From Candidatus Poribacteria bacterium (GTDB lineage: Bacteria; Poribacteria; WGA-4E; WGA-3G): a stretch of 61,763 bases of DNA. Where the stretch lies: positions 1-61,763 of the forward strand of contig JAJECK010000076.1 in the NCBI GenBank assembly GCA_022822085.1, given 5' to 3'. A program made the translations under genes and the position numbers. A model generated the notes under the pieces. That model saw only the letters and a program-made list of their open reading frames with translations. It was not told where the DNA came from and ran no database searches. Every line of letters begins with the position of its first letter. The first letter of the stretch is position 1. Of this stretch, positions 1 through 10,083 are shown piece after piece.

Positions 1-164
1 TTTAGGTATAAAACTGTGTCTTTAAGTATGAAAGCAATTTTATGCAGCAATTTGGAAAAATCCGTTTGCCGCATTTTGCGTAAGTTCGGAAATTTTCGGG
101 TGACTTTTAACAATTCTTAGATGTTACTCGCTATGAGTTCACTAATAATCAAGATGATTTCCAA

Positions 165-473
165 CTGGTCCAGGGTTATTTAGTTTTCAATATTTTCTAT
201 GATTTTTTGCTGCTACTTTAATAATGTTAAATTTTGGTATCTTGTCCATGTCTTTAGTCCCGTCCGAAAATTATGTTATTAATTCGGTCTTTTTTATCCG
301 TACGAGGCAGGTTTCGTTCCTCCGCTGGCGAAGTTTCCTAACCTCGCCAAATTACCCAATTAAATTCTTAATCTTCATTAGGGACTAAAGACAGACAGGA
401 GGCTGCTATAAAACATTAACACAATAGAAAAAACTGTTCTAAAATTTTGAAAACTAAATAACCATGTAACTGG
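165..473. repeat. Large imperfect palindromic element
   Basis: The left arm (CTGG..GGTTATTTAGTTTTCAA, about 165-265) and the right arm (about 385-473, read on the other strand) match each other. Both run from a GGTTATTTAGTTTTCAA terminus to a CTTTAGTCCC inner motif. Related copies occur at 41241-41680 and 46873-47140. The whole stretch 1-534 contains no convincing gene. The loop also holds a segment (about 335-385, TTTCCTAACCTCGCC..) that reappears inverted near 41385-41430. It is probably a non-autonomous, MITE-like repeat; no transposase is visible. Confidence 0.6.
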
Positions 474-534
474 GCAGAGTCACTCAATTGTTGAGAAGCA
501 CTTTGTGGGACGACTTACCAACCAGATTTCTTGA

Positions 535-2142
535 TTATTCAATGAAACCACGCAGGCGGTGGCTTCGGATGGGATGGCGGAGTTTACGCAGTGCCTTCGC
601 TTCTATCTGACGGATACGTTCACGAGTCACATCAAAAACAATACCGACCTCTTCAAGCGTTTTCGGATAGCCGGTAGTTATGCAAAGTTCAGCAATACGT
701 TTGCGTGTGGGTTCCGACAATAAGGGAGGCACAGTGTCGTCTTCAATGCCGAAACGGAGGACTATCACCTCACGTTCCCGTTCCGACAGATCGGCAAGTG
801 CCTCTTGGATACGTTCTTTGAGAATACTTAACTCAGCTTCGGTGGCAGGTGAAAGCACAGATGTGTCTTCTATAAAATCACCTAATTGGCTGTCATCATC
901 GTCATCTCCGATAGGTGTTTCTAATGAGACAGTCTCTGGCACAATCCGTAACACCTCTCTGACTTTTTCTGCTGGGATGCCCATATCTGTCGCGATCTCT
1001 TCGGGTGTCGGTCTGCGTCCTAAATCTTGTAACAGCGAACGTTCGGCCCGTTTCATTTTATTGATTCTCTCGTGCATGTGGACAGGGATGCGTATAGTTC
1101 GTCCTTGGTCTGCGATGGCACGCGTGATACTCTGTCTAATCCACCACGTGGCATAAGTGCTGAACTTAAACCCACGCTGATAATCAAACTTGTCAACCGC
1201 ACGCATCAACCCGATGTTGCCCTCCTGAATTAGATCAAGAAATTCCATGCCGGGGGCTTGGTGTCTATATTTTTTGGCAATACTCACGACTAACCTGAGG
1301 TTCGCTTCGACGATAGCCATTTTCGCAGCTTGTGCGTTCTCCTCACCGATGCAAATTTGCTTTGTAACTGATTGGAGCGCATCCCGTGGAATACCGATTG
1401 TATTGAGATGTTGCTGAATTTCGCGTTGATATCGGATTATGGTGATATACGCCTCTTTTGCAGCTTTTGTTTTGAATTTGTGTTCCTTAGAGTTAAGTCT
1501 ACCGTTCAACCATTCAGCCGGGATTTTATGCTGTTTTTGCAGGCGGGAAATCTCTTGTTCACGATTACTAATGGTCTGCTCTACTTCTGTCACATTGCCA
1601 GAGATATTGCTAATTTCTTCACGGTCAATTTTCAGCTGATCAAGAAGTTTCATAAAGGTTGTATGACTACGGATGGAACTCAGTTCTACATGAGAACCGT
1701 TATTAGAAGCTTCCTTTGCAGCAACAAGGTATTCTAATTCTAATTTCTCAATCGTCCGCATCACCCTTTCAACTTTATCCCGCAGTTTCCGTTCCTTATC
1801 GCGTGTAGAGTTACTGGAAACTTGCATATCAATAATATCTGATGCCCGTTTCTTAGCAATAATAATTTTATAAAGAAGTTTACGCACCTCTGCAATAGCC
1901 AAACGCGTGGTAAAGGTCGCTTCTTGTGCCTGACGTAGACCTGTTTCAATCTGTTGAGATAATTCTATTTCTCTGTCTTTATCAATTAACTGTATTTTCC
2001 CCATTTCACGCAGATACTGTTTGATGAGATCTTCACGTTCACTGATTTCACCCGGTTCAAATTCTATATCCTCATCAAATTCCGCCTGGTCTGAATTATC
2101 AGATTCATTAAATTCAAGTAGGTCTGTATTTCCATATTCCAC
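535..2142 (-). CDS. rpoD: RNA polymerase primary sigma factor RpoD (sigma-70)
   Basis: Housekeeping sigma factor that directs RNA polymerase to -35/-10 promoters. In order: acidic N-terminus with region 1.2 (about residues 35-70), a long helical non-conserved region, region 2 (about 280-370, with [20 protein letters not shown] and [11 protein letters not shown]), region 3 and region 4 ending [20 protein letters not shown]. At 535 residues it is a normal RpoD length. Oddity: between GIEDD and TLEEVG in region 4, where the Escherichia coli protein has about five residues, there are about 25 (residues 470-494), so the -35-recognition domain carries an insertion of roughly 20 residues. It lies downstream of dnaG on the same strand, the classical macromolecular-synthesis order, but a truncated sigma paralogue separates the two. 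The identity is certain; the meaning of the insertion is not. Confidence 0.97.
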   Translation of the reverse strand: MEYGNTDLLEFNESDNSDQAEFDEDIEFEPGEISEREDLIKQYLREMGKIQLIDKDREIELSQQIETGLRQAQEATFTTRLAIAEVRKLLYKIIIAKKRASDIIDMQVSSNSTRDKERKLRDKVERVMRTIEKLELEYLVAAKEASNNGSHVELSSIRSHTTFMKLLDQLKIDREEISNISGNVTEVEQTISNREQEISRLQKQHKIPAEWLNGRLNSKEHKFKTKAAKEAYITIIRYQREIQQHLNTIGIPRDALQSVTKQICIGEENAQAAKMAIVEANLRLVVSIAKKYRHQAPGMEFLDLIQEGNIGLMRAVDKFDYQRGFKFSTYATWWIRQSITRAIADQGRTIRIPVHMHERINKMKRAERSLLQDLGRRPTPEEIATDMGIPAEKVREVLRIVPETVSLETPIGDDDDDSQLGDFIEDTSVLSPATEAELSILKERIQEALADLSEREREVIVLRFGIEDDTVPPLLSEPTRKRIAELCITTGYPKTLEEVGIVFDVTRERIRQIEAKALRKLRHPIRSHRLRGFIE

Positions 2143-2242
2143 AAGTCAGCTCTCCTTTCCGTTTTTTCTGTGCTTTTAGAGGTAACTTTATCCTCGTGAT
2201 GTAATTCTAATGTGAGTTTGATAATTAGATCGAGATGTAACC

Positions 2243-2325
2243 GTCCGTTGAGTTGAGGAACGAAACCTAACATTTTTGCTCAATTAAAGGCTGCATGTTG
2301 GGTTTCGTTCTTCAACCCAACGGAC
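2243..2325. repeat. Hairpin repeat, 31-bp arms
   Basis: The arms 2243-2273 and 2295-2325 are inverted copies with about three mismatches and a loop of about 21 nt (core GTTGGGTTTCGTTC). The same sequence type recurs at 16297-16331 and 42001-42030, so it is a dispersed family. Its position in the rpoD leader could affect transcript structure, which is inference. Confidence 0.7.
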
Positions 2326-2449
2326 AGTACCTATTGAATCACATTATCAAATTCACGCTAATTCTAAAATTTGTATATATTCGGAACGATTCCTTTGACA
2401 ACGTCACAGTTTAGATTCCTAAAGAGTTGTTCAAAGTCTAATGTTCAAG

Positions 2450-2986
2450 TTAAGTTCTTTTATTGTCGATAACAGCACGACTAACACTTTGTCGGATCCA
2501 CCATTTTGCGTAGGTTTTAAACTGGAAACCACGTTCATAATCAAAATTATCAATAGCACTCATTAAACCAGCACTACCCTCGCGAATCAGATCAATAAAT
2601 TCCATTCCAGTTGCCCGATGTCTATATTTCTTGGCTATGCTAACAACTAACTTGAGATGCTCCTCAACGACACTCATTTTGACATCCCAAGCATCTGCTT
2701 CACCACTGGTAATCTGATTTGAGATACTTTTCAGTGCCTCGCGGGTGAGACCAATTTTTTTCAGATACACACTAATTTTGCTATGATAACGCATAATCTG
2801 CTGGTACGCAACTTTTGCCACATCAGTTTTGAATTGATATATGTCAGCATTGAAGTTTTCTGTGAAGCACTCCGCAGGTATGTTATATTGTTTTTGAAGT
2901 TCGTCAATTTCTTGTTCGCACTCACTAATATGACGTTCAACTTCGTCTATCTGTTTAATTATGGTATGTGAGTTTCCTGAATTCAC
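2450..2986 (-). CDS. Truncated sigma-70 paralogue with region 2 only
   Basis: 178 residues from a GTG start preceded by AGGAG; the start lies 22 bp after the dnaG stop, so the gene is probably cotranscribed with dnaG. An upstream in-frame TTG or ATG would overlap dnaG and lacks this SD. The protein aligns throughout with the middle of the neighbouring RpoD: the helical non-conserved region, then region 2 (SAIDNFDYERGFQFKTYAKW, WWIRQSVSRAV). It stops just after region 2.4, so the linker and regions 3 and 4 are absent, and the downstream DNA shows no remnant of them. Region 2 normally binds the beta-prime clamp helices and the -10 element. The product could compete for core polymerase, help another factor, or be a dying duplicate. 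Key region 2 aromatic residues are kept, which argues mildly for function. Confidence 0.75.
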   Translation of the reverse strand: MNSGNSHTIIKQIDEVERHISECEQEIDELQKQYNIPAECFTENFNADIYQFKTDVAKVAYQQIMRYHSKISVYLKKIGLTREALKSISNQITSGEADAWDVKMSVVEEHLKLVVSIAKKYRHRATGMEFIDLIREGSAGLMSAIDNFDYERGFQFKTYAKWWIRQSVSRAVIDNKRT

Positions 2987-3008
2987 AATTAATTCTCCTT
3001 TTAGTTTC

Positions 3009-4853
3009 TTATGCGTTATCAGAGGTAACCGTCCCATCGTCTGGTCGTTGTAAATTTTGTTTTTTATTCAAACGATTCTTTTGGATAACAGCACGCCTTT
3101 GATTGGTAAGTTCTACAAGTTCCTTGAGAGATGATTCATAGTCATCAGAATCCTGTGAGGTAGACCGCACTTGCTGTTCAAGTTCTTGTATCATAAAACC
3201 TTTCAGTTTATTGAGACACCCTTCTATCCTTGCCTGATGATAAGGAAAATCGTTATTACTCATGAGTGCATTTGAGATAAAATTTTTGACATAATCATCC
3301 TCACAAGTATTCAAGATATTTTGGATATCCACCTCCTCACCATTTTCAGTTGCGTCCCAAAGCAGTTGAGCAATCTGAACAAAGTTTGCATTCGTAATAT
3401 CACGATAATCAAATTGCGTCTTAATTTCTGATATAAGTTCTGGTGCTTGTATTAAAGTTTGGATAAATTGCAATTCTATTTGTTCGCGTGGCGACAACTT
3501 TTTTGTGGCGGTCTTTTGTGTTTTAGTTTTACCTGGAGAAGGACTATCTTTCAAACCGAGATCACGCAATTCCCGCCAAAGTAAGCCTTCGTCAACATTA
3601 AGTTCCCGCACCGCATATTTTACATATTCTGTGCGTTCAACCCGATTCTTGATGTTCACAAGCATTGTGCAAATATCTTTGACCACTTGTGTTTTTACTT
3701 CAGGTTGACGGATGTTGTCCCGTTGAATTGCAGACTGAATTTGAAATTCAATTAAGTTAATCGCTTTGTCAACTAATTCATTAAATGCGTCCGCACCGTT
3801 CTCCTTCACAAATGAATCAGGGTCATCACCTGACGGCATTAACGCGATACGGACACGGATCTCTTCAGCGATAAGCCTTTCCAACCCACGTTGTGCAGCT
3901 TGCAAGCCAGATGCATCCCCATCAAATACTATCACCGCTTCAGATGTATACCGTTTCACAAGTGATGCGTGGTTTTCACTGAGCGATGTGCCTGAGGAGG
4001 CTATCACATTTTCAATCCCATGTTGGTGCAACATCAACACATCCATATATCCTTCCACAAGCAGGGCTGATCGTTTTCTCGAGATAGATTGTTTCGCCTT
4101 GTCAAGATTGAAAAGAATATTGCTTTTGTTGTATAGCACAGTGCCAGGCGAATTCAGATATTTCGGTTGATGTTCATTAGAGAGTGATCTCCCTCCAAAA
4201 CCTACAGGAACACCTTGCGTGTTATTGATCGGGAATAAAATGCGATTCCAGAAACGATCTTGTGGACCTTTATCCTCGTTCTTAATCAAGCCAGCATCCA
4301 CCAGTTGCTGAACATTCCATCCCTCATGGGTTGCTGCTTTATACAAATCACGCCTCTGTTGTTTAGCATAACCGAGTTGGAACAGATGGATTGTTTGTGA
4401 TACCACACCCCGGTTCTTCAAATATTCGCGCGCCTGCTGACTATGTTGACCTGTCCGCAGCAATTCGTGATAATACTTCACTGCGAATCTATTCAGTTCA
4501 CTCAGTTCGTTGATCTGTTTTTGACGCGCACTCACTTTCGTATCTTTTGTCGGCAACGAGATATTCGCACGTTCAGCAAGCCATTCTATCGCTTCAACAA
4601 AAGTTTTACCTTCATGTTTCTGTAGAAAATGGATGACATTTCCACCCTCACCACAACCAAAACACTTGAATATTTGCATCTCTTGTGATACAGAAAATGA
4701 TGGTGTTTTCTCTTGATGAAACGGACAGAGTCCTTGATAGTTCCGACCTGCTTGTTTCAGAGGAACTCCGCACTCTATAATGATTTCAACGATGTCGTTA
4801 TGCGTACGAATTTCGTCAATCGTTTCTGGTGGAATGAAGTTTCTTGTTGCCAT
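3009..4853 (-). CDS. dnaG: DNA primase DnaG
   Basis: Synthesises the RNA primers for chromosomal replication. The N-terminal CHC2 zinc finger is complete: C43, H46, C64 and C67. The catalytic core follows with TOPRIM motifs EGYMD and DGDASG, then a C-terminal helical region expected to bind DnaB. At 614 residues it is a normal length. The ATG lies 47 bp downstream of mutS2 on the same strand, and the truncated sigma gene and rpoD follow, as in the dnaG-rpoD operons of many bacteria. No oddities were seen. Confidence 0.96.
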   Translation of the reverse strand: MATRNFIPPETIDEIRTHNDIVEIIIECGVPLKQAGRNYQGLCPFHQEKTPSFSVSQEMQIFKCFGCGEGGNVIHFLQKHEGKTFVEAIEWLAERANISLPTKDTKVSARQKQINELSELNRFAVKYYHELLRTGQHSQQAREYLKNRGVVSQTIHLFQLGYAKQQRRDLYKAATHEGWNVQQLVDAGLIKNEDKGPQDRFWNRILFPINNTQGVPVGFGGRSLSNEHQPKYLNSPGTVLYNKSNILFNLDKAKQSISRKRSALLVEGYMDVLMLHQHGIENVIASSGTSLSENHASLVKRYTSEAVIVFDGDASGLQAAQRGLERLIAEEIRVRIALMPSGDDPDSFVKENGADAFNELVDKAINLIEFQIQSAIQRDNIRQPEVKTQVVKDICTMLVNIKNRVERTEYVKYAVRELNVDEGLLWRELRDLGLKDSPSPGKTKTQKTATKKLSPREQIELQFIQTLIQAPELISEIKTQFDYRDITNANFVQIAQLLWDATENGEEVDIQNILNTCEDDYVKNFISNALMSNNDFPYHQARIEGCLNKLKGFMIQELEQQVRSTSQDSDDYESSLKELVELTNQRRAVIQKNRLNKKQNLQRPDDGTVTSDNA

Positions 4854-4900
4854 AATATCACCTTTATTAATAACGCAATTATTCCTGACAAAACTTCAAA

Positions 4901-7330
4901 TTATTCTCTGAATTTGACGACCGTAACACCCTCGCCACCCTCATTCGGATGTGCGTATTGAAAATCTGCAACAAGTTGGTTTGATGCCAATGCTTTGTGA
5001 ACTGCACTACGTAGTGTGCCAGTCCCTTTCCCGTGCAATATCCTTACGCTCAGTAATCCTGCAAGGTATGCATCATCCAGATACTTATCCGCCATTGCCA
5101 ATCCTTCTTTCACAAGCATTCCGTGTATACAGAGTTCTTCTTTAACCGTATTTGCTTTGTTATGTTGAATTTCCAACACCGAGGGGGTCAGATGTTGCGA
5201 CTCTTTTTTCGGTAGCACTGTGTCAATGTCGTTGTAGGATACCTGCATCTGCATATTACCAACCCTTATCCGTAAAGGTTTGGCACCATTGCCGACAGCG
5301 GTTACTTCTCCAAATTGGTTCAACTGGACTACTCGCACTTTGTCACCAACGTTCACAGTGACTATCGGTTTTTTCTTCTGTTCAGGGGGCGGATCGGGTT
5401 TGAATTGTTTTTTGGCGGTTTCTATTTTTGTGAAGGCTTCACGGATACTGGCTTTTGTGGCTTGTTCGCGACGTATATCAGCTACCACATTGTCCACAGT
5501 TCTACGAGCATCGGATATAATATTCAGTGCCTCTTTTTCTGCGTTTTCCTGTAGCGTCTTTTGTTCTAAATCAAATGTTTCAACCTGTTCCTTGTGTTTC
5601 TGATATTCAGTTTCTGCCAGACGAATCTTTTCTTGAAGTTGTTCTCGTTCTGTGTCTAATTCTTGTTGTGAGTGTTGTAATTGGAGGAGTAGGTCTTCCA
5701 CAGCAATGTTATTTTGCCCTAAATTCTGCTCAGCATCAGCGAGAATCCGTTCTGGTAGTCCCAACTGTTCGGCTATTTTTATCGCATTACTACTGCCCGG
5801 AACCCCTATTTTCAACTTATATGTCGGTTGCAATGTGCTCCAATCAAACTCCATTGAAGCATTTTCCATGTTTTTCTGCGTATGGGTATAGGCTTTCAAC
5901 GCGCCGTAATGTGTCGTAACGATAGTGTTGACATTCCGTTCATTTAGCCACGACAAGATAGCCATGCCGAGTGCAGTGCCTTCAGTCGGATCCGTGCCAG
6001 CACCGATTTCGTCTAATAGGACTAATGAGTTTTCTGCCCCAGATTCTTCCATGGACTTTAGCATACCCGATATTTTGGTTATATGTGAGGAGAAAGTGCT
6101 GAGACTCTGCTCTATGTTCTGGTCGTCGCCGATGTCTGCAAAAATGTGGTTGAATATAGGAAGTCGACTACCACGTGCTGCTGGAATATGCATACCCGAC
6201 TGTGCCATCAGACATAATAACCCAACAGTCTTAAGGACTACGGTTTTACCACCTGTATTCGGACCGGTAATAACAAGCGTTTTGAAACCTTTGCCGATAT
6301 GTACATTTGTGGGAACAACCTGTGTAGGGAGTTTGTGTGTTGATGTCTCGGTAGTTTCTTCTTTTTTAGCTTGGAGGTTGGCACGAGTTTGGAATTCAAG
6401 CAAGGGGTGTCGTGCTTCAAAGAGGCGGAGAAAGCCTTTTGTATTCAACTTTGGTTCAACAGCATTCAAATCAAAACTGAATTGAACCTTTGCATTTAAA
6501 AAATCAAGTTCAGCAAGTAAATCAAGCGCAAGTTCTAAATCAACAAGTCTCACACGGAGTTGATCTGTCAAATCCAATAAAATCCTACGGATTTCTCTCT
6601 GTTCTGCTTCAACTGCTTCGTGGAGTGCATTGTTCATCTCTACGATAGACAACGGTTCCATAAAATATGTCGCACCACTCGTAGATTGACCTTGAACAAC
6701 ACCTTTGAAAAAAGGTTTGGCATCCTGTTTGATTGGAATCACATAGCGGTTGTTACGGGATGTAATAACAGTTTCTTGTATGGATTTTTGATAGTCGGGT
6801 GAATTGAGGATGGTATCTAACTTATGATGTATCTTATCACGGATTTTCTGTAGTTGTCTTCGGATAGTGCGTAATTCATCACTTGCTCTGTCAAGGACAA
6901 CACCTTCCGTGCTGATACAGGATTCAATAGCATCTATGATTTCATCAAAGGTTGGTAGCGCGTCTACGATTGACATTAACCGCGGTATCTCATCGTGATC
7001 CTGTTTTCTGAATTTCTTTTTGATAATGGAAGGGAGTTTTGCGACCTTTCCAATCTTGATGAAATCTTCCGGTTCTAAAATTGCCCCTATCTTAGAGACA
7101 TGCAATAACGTTGAACTAATATCTGTTAACCCGTCTAACGATATCCCACCCGTGCGTTGGTGGAAGTTTTTCATATCAGAACACAATTTCTGTTGGTATA
7201 GCACCGTGTCATAGGAATCAGATGGAGAGAGATTGTCAACCCGCGCATTTCCCAACTCAGATGCGGTATATCTCTTTAAATGATGTTTTAGTTTATCGTA
7301 TTCTAATGTATTTTCTACGTTAGACAGCAT
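4901..7330 (-). CDS. mutS2: Endonuclease MutS2
   Basis: MutS-family ATPase with a C-terminal Smr nuclease domain. In the family it acts on recombination intermediates or on collided ribosomes rather than in mismatch repair. It lacks the N-terminal mismatch-recognition domains of MutS. Visible in order: MutS core and clamp helices, Walker A GPNTGGKT, the signature near DDQNIEQSLSTFSSH, Walker B LVLLDEIGAGTDPTEG, a long charged coiled coil, a KOW-like segment, and Smr with CIHGM and the LHGKGTG-type motif (ILHGKGTGTLR). At 809 residues it is typical. It is probably the first gene of the dnaG-rpoD transcription unit. Confidence 0.95.
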   Translation of the reverse strand: MLSNVENTLEYDKLKHHLKRYTASELGNARVDNLSPSDSYDTVLYQQKLCSDMKNFHQRTGGISLDGLTDISSTLLHVSKIGAILEPEDFIKIGKVAKLPSIIKKKFRKQDHDEIPRLMSIVDALPTFDEIIDAIESCISTEGVVLDRASDELRTIRRQLQKIRDKIHHKLDTILNSPDYQKSIQETVITSRNNRYVIPIKQDAKPFFKGVVQGQSTSGATYFMEPLSIVEMNNALHEAVEAEQREIRRILLDLTDQLRVRLVDLELALDLLAELDFLNAKVQFSFDLNAVEPKLNTKGFLRLFEARHPLLEFQTRANLQAKKEETTETSTHKLPTQVVPTNVHIGKGFKTLVITGPNTGGKTVVLKTVGLLCLMAQSGMHIPAARGSRLPIFNHIFADIGDDQNIEQSLSTFSSHITKISGMLKSMEESGAENSLVLLDEIGAGTDPTEGTALGMAILSWLNERNVNTIVTTHYGALKAYTHTQKNMENASMEFDWSTLQPTYKLKIGVPGSSNAIKIAEQLGLPERILADAEQNLGQNNIAVEDLLLQLQHSQQELDTEREQLQEKIRLAETEYQKHKEQVETFDLEQKTLQENAEKEALNIISDARRTVDNVVADIRREQATKASIREAFTKIETAKKQFKPDPPPEQKKKPIVTVNVGDKVRVVQLNQFGEVTAVGNGAKPLRIRVGNMQMQVSYNDIDTVLPKKESQHLTPSVLEIQHNKANTVKEELCIHGMLVKEGLAMADKYLDDAYLAGLLSVRILHGKGTGTLRSAVHKALASNQLVADFQYAHPNEGGEGVTVVKFRE

Positions 7331-7592
7331 GGGTCTGACCTATTCATCTAAAGTTCTACCATTTCAAATTGACAGATTTTAGAATTATTTCTACATTTTG
7401 ACAGGCGAGGTTAGGAAAGTACTAAATCAACGGTATGAGTGCCCTTTAGTATTCACTGCCTACCGTTTTATGCGTAAATTGCTGGTTATTATTTTCAAAA
7501 GATATATGACTATTACGAGTTGTACCAAATAACTATATGTTAGGTATTGTTTCACACATTCAGATCGTTTTATCCGGCCTTCTTACTCTTAA

Positions 7593-7766
7593 GATGCTCT
7601 TTAGTCCCGTCCGGACGATATATTTATAGAAAAACGTCTTTAACACCTTCTTTAGTCCCAGCAAATGCCAAACACGTATTTGGCGTTGATTTGGTAGGGA
7701 CGATATCTGTTCATTACAAAACCAATATGTGTGAAAATATAATAAACAGTTAGTTATCTTACACAA
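7593..7766. repeat. Intergenic repeat cluster (CTTTAGTCCC family)
   Basis: The 7331-7879 gap has no convincing gene. It carries CTTTAGTCCCGTCCGGACGAT at 7600-7620 and a block of about 120 bp (about 7650-7766: AGTCCC..AAATGCCAAAC..GATTTGGTAGGGACGATATC) that is closely repeated at about 41830-41955. The open frames in both orientations here follow the repeat and are not genes. Confidence 0.55.
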
Positions 7767-7879
7767 GCGTAACGCTTCACTCTATCTTATCTACTCAATG
7801 TTGATAGAACAGCAGTTATGTTAAACGAATATGAGATGGGTAATAAAGACAGGAAACACTATCATTCTATGGAAAACTG

Positions 7880-8905
7880 TTATCTCAGAGTACTTTTGAC
7901 ATCACCCCACGTCGTAGTTATTTTCTGTTTGGGTTCAACAGGTAGTGAAATTGCTTCCTGTTTCCACCATGAAATACCAAATATACCGCCATCTACCTCA
8001 AAAAGTTTCTCTGTCTTTCCAGCATCAAGATCGTGAAGATAAAACACACCCCATAATGAGTAGATAATTGACCTTGAATCTGCAGACCAGTCAGTCCACA
8101 TACCCGCATTCTTATCTATATCATAAAGCGGTGTAAGGACTCTCGTTTCAACATTAATGGAATACATCGTGTCAATTTCTCTGTCCCACCGCTTAAATAG
8201 AATATTCTCACCATCTGGAGTCCATACAGGATAAATATCAATATTGAATTCTGTCAGAACTTCTATCTCTTGTGTTTCAGTATCTAACAGGAAAAGTTGC
8301 TCTAAACCACCAGGTCTTTCAAGAGAAAACACTAACCGTTTACTAAAAGGTCCCCATGATATCCCGTAAAAGAAAAAGGTTCTCCCGAAATGCGGTATTG
8401 CCGTCACTGCCTCCATTTGTCGGGACTTAATATCCATCACCCAAATCTGGTTTTCTTGTTGTCGCTGTTGTGATGTATACCCATTAAACGCAAGTTTCTT
8501 ACCGTCCGGCGAAATCGCAAGGAAACGGTAAGTCCCACCAATTTCTGTAAGTTGTGTCTTTTGGCGTGGACTATTTACATCAATGGAAAAAATATGCGAT
8601 TCTGTTTTAACCCGTTGGATAAAATAGAGAATGTCCTCTTCAGGACTCCAGACCGCGTAATATCCAGGGTGATTCAACGATCTTGTCTTGTAATCGCCAT
8701 CAACGAATGTCGTCATCTGTATGTTGTAATCAAATTTACCAAATCCTTCATTAAAGCCTCTGACAGAATAAGCAATCCGTCCTGTCAGTTCCGGTAATGC
8801 TACTACGGTAACGGGTAAAAAAAGAGAAACAAAAATAAAACCTAAACTAAACAACTTAAAGATTTTTGTGTTGCCAAAATTGCCAACCTGATTTCTATTA
8901 CTCAT
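7880..8905 (-). CDS. TolB-like beta-propeller protein, exported
   Basis: 341 residues from the ATG at 8905. That start is preceded by GAGG and overlaps the end of the upstream TPR gene by 8 bp; longer upstream starts would read deep into that gene. A hydrophobic signal segment (FSLGFIFVSLFLPVTVVA) is followed by repeated PD40/WD40-like blades such as WSPEEDILYFI, ISPDGKKLAFNG, WTPDGENILFKR and WSADSRSIIYSL. The family includes TolB and many extracytoplasmic propellers with no enzymatic role. The C-terminus (VEPKQKITTTWGDVK) matches the tails of the three LamG proteins in this window. Probably translationally coupled to the upstream gene; the specific function is unknown. Confidence 0.8.
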   Translation of the reverse strand: MSNRNQVGNFGNTKIFKLFSLGFIFVSLFLPVTVVALPELTGRIAYSVRGFNEGFGKFDYNIQMTTFVDGDYKTRSLNHPGYYAVWSPEEDILYFIQRVKTESHIFSIDVNSPRQKTQLTEIGGTYRFLAISPDGKKLAFNGYTSQQRQQENQIWVMDIKSRQMEAVTAIPHFGRTFFFYGISWGPFSKRLVFSLERPGGLEQLFLLDTETQEIEVLTEFNIDIYPVWTPDGENILFKRWDREIDTMYSINVETRVLTPLYDIDKNAGMWTDWSADSRSIIYSLWGVFYLHDLDAGKTEKLFEVDGGIFGISWWKQEAISLPVEPKQKITTTWGDVKSTLR

Positions 8906-10055
8906 TAGATTCCTCTGTGCCAGACGTTGCGAGCCGGTCATAATTGAGTACTGCCAACTCATAGAGTTCTCGATTCAATCCTATTTTTTCGAATCCTACG
9001 ACATCATTATACCTGTTTAATGTTGTGCTTTGGAAGCCAGATTCCTCGGACTTCCGCGCAGCCAGAACATTACTGATCATCTCTGTGACTACATCTTCAT
9101 AACTTCGGATACGTTTGCGTATTTCAGATGACAACCCACCTTCTATATCCTTTTTCACTTTATAGGTCCGAATTGCATCGGTATATTCCATCAACGCTTC
9201 AAAATAGAGTTCTTCTGTCTCCGAGTGTTCAGCCTTAGTCACATCTATAGAGGCTTCAACCAATAAGATGACTTCTTTCGCATCCTTAATAAGTTCAATG
9301 CTTCTCTGTTCAATACCGTGATTAACTGTAGTCTTGAATTCATCAATAATTTCTTTGTAAGTAGTCTTTGCGTCTTCTGCTGCGTTCAATTTTTCATGAC
9401 ATAGTGCCTGATTATATTTTGCGTTTAAAAGGACATACTGGCGAATTTCTGGGGCAAGTTGCGGGGTATCTGGAAATGCCTTGGCATCATAGGTCGTGAT
9501 CGCCTGTGCGTAATCACCTTCCTGCTCGTAACAGTTGCCTATCGCCTTATGTGCGTACAATGTATATATCTGGTTTTCAGGTTTGCTTGTCTCAATTACC
9601 TTTTCAAACTGAGCCCGTGCATCGGAATATTTCCCTTGAAAATACAAGCTCTTTGCGTAATTAAATCGTGCTTTATCAGCAAATTTCGTGTTCGCATATT
9701 TGTCAAAAACGGCATGCAGTTCTGCCTCAGCATCTTGAAACGAAGTTTTCTCTTCAGTAGTATCATCTTCAGTAGTATCATCTTCAGTTTCAGTTGGCGA
9801 GGGGACATCAAAAAAATTCGTCTCAGCTTCTTTATAGGTTTCTGTTGCCTTATTGAAGTTTGCTGATGCCTGAACATACTTATTTTCTTGATTTTGAGTG
9901 TAAGTCAGATATGCAACAACCCCGATAACAGCAATAGCCAAAGTGATTATGATAGTTCTAAGATTATTTTGCAGAAAAGCGTAACTTTGTAGAACAAGAT
10001 TAATAAACTTGTCTTCTTGCATCTCTTCTTTGGTTAAACGTTTGTTTTGCGACAT
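8898..10055 (-). CDS. Membrane-anchored TPR protein (YfgM/BamD-like)
   Basis: 385 residues: a short cytoplasmic N-terminus, one membrane segment at about residues 36-56 (TIIITLAIAVIGVVAYLTY), then a periplasmic region. An acidic Thr/Asp/Glu linker contains a small tandem duplication (EDDTT twice) and is followed by several TPR-like helical pairs (FNYAKSLYFQGKYSDARAQF, HKAIGNCYEQEGDYAQAITT). One N-terminal membrane helix plus TPRs resembles YfgM, which in gamma-proteobacteria associates with SecYEG and periplasmic chaperones. The similarity is architectural, so that role is only a suggestion. It overlaps the downstream propeller gene by 8 bp, so the two probably work together in envelope biogenesis. 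tRNA-Gly lies 28 bp upstream. Confidence 0.8.
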   Translation of the reverse strand: MSQNKRLTKEEMQEDKFINLVLQSYAFLQNNLRTIIITLAIAVIGVVAYLTYTQNQENKYVQASANFNKATETYKEAETNFFDVPSPTETEDDTTEDDTTEEKTSFQDAEAELHAVFDKYANTKFADKARFNYAKSLYFQGKYSDARAQFEKVIETSKPENQIYTLYAHKAIGNCYEQEGDYAQAITTYDAKAFPDTPQLAPEIRQYVLLNAKYNQALCHEKLNAAEDAKTTYKEIIDEFKTTVNHGIEQRSIELIKDAKEVILLVEASIDVTKAEHSETEELYFEALMEYTDAIRTYKVKKDIEGGLSSEIRKRIRSYEDVVTEMISNVLAARKSEESGFQSTTLNRYNDVVGFEKIGLNRELYELAVLNYDRLATSGTEESNE

Positions 10056-10083
10056 GATTTCCTCTTTATTGTATTGGCGATCA

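Noticed and set aside
680-1156. 158-residue plus-strand frame inside rpoD
   Set aside because: Antisense shadow of a conserved housekeeping gene.
7547-7753. Small genes on both strands in the 7.4-7.8 kb gap
   Set aside because: The frames coincide with a dispersed intergenic repeat also found near 41.8 kb.
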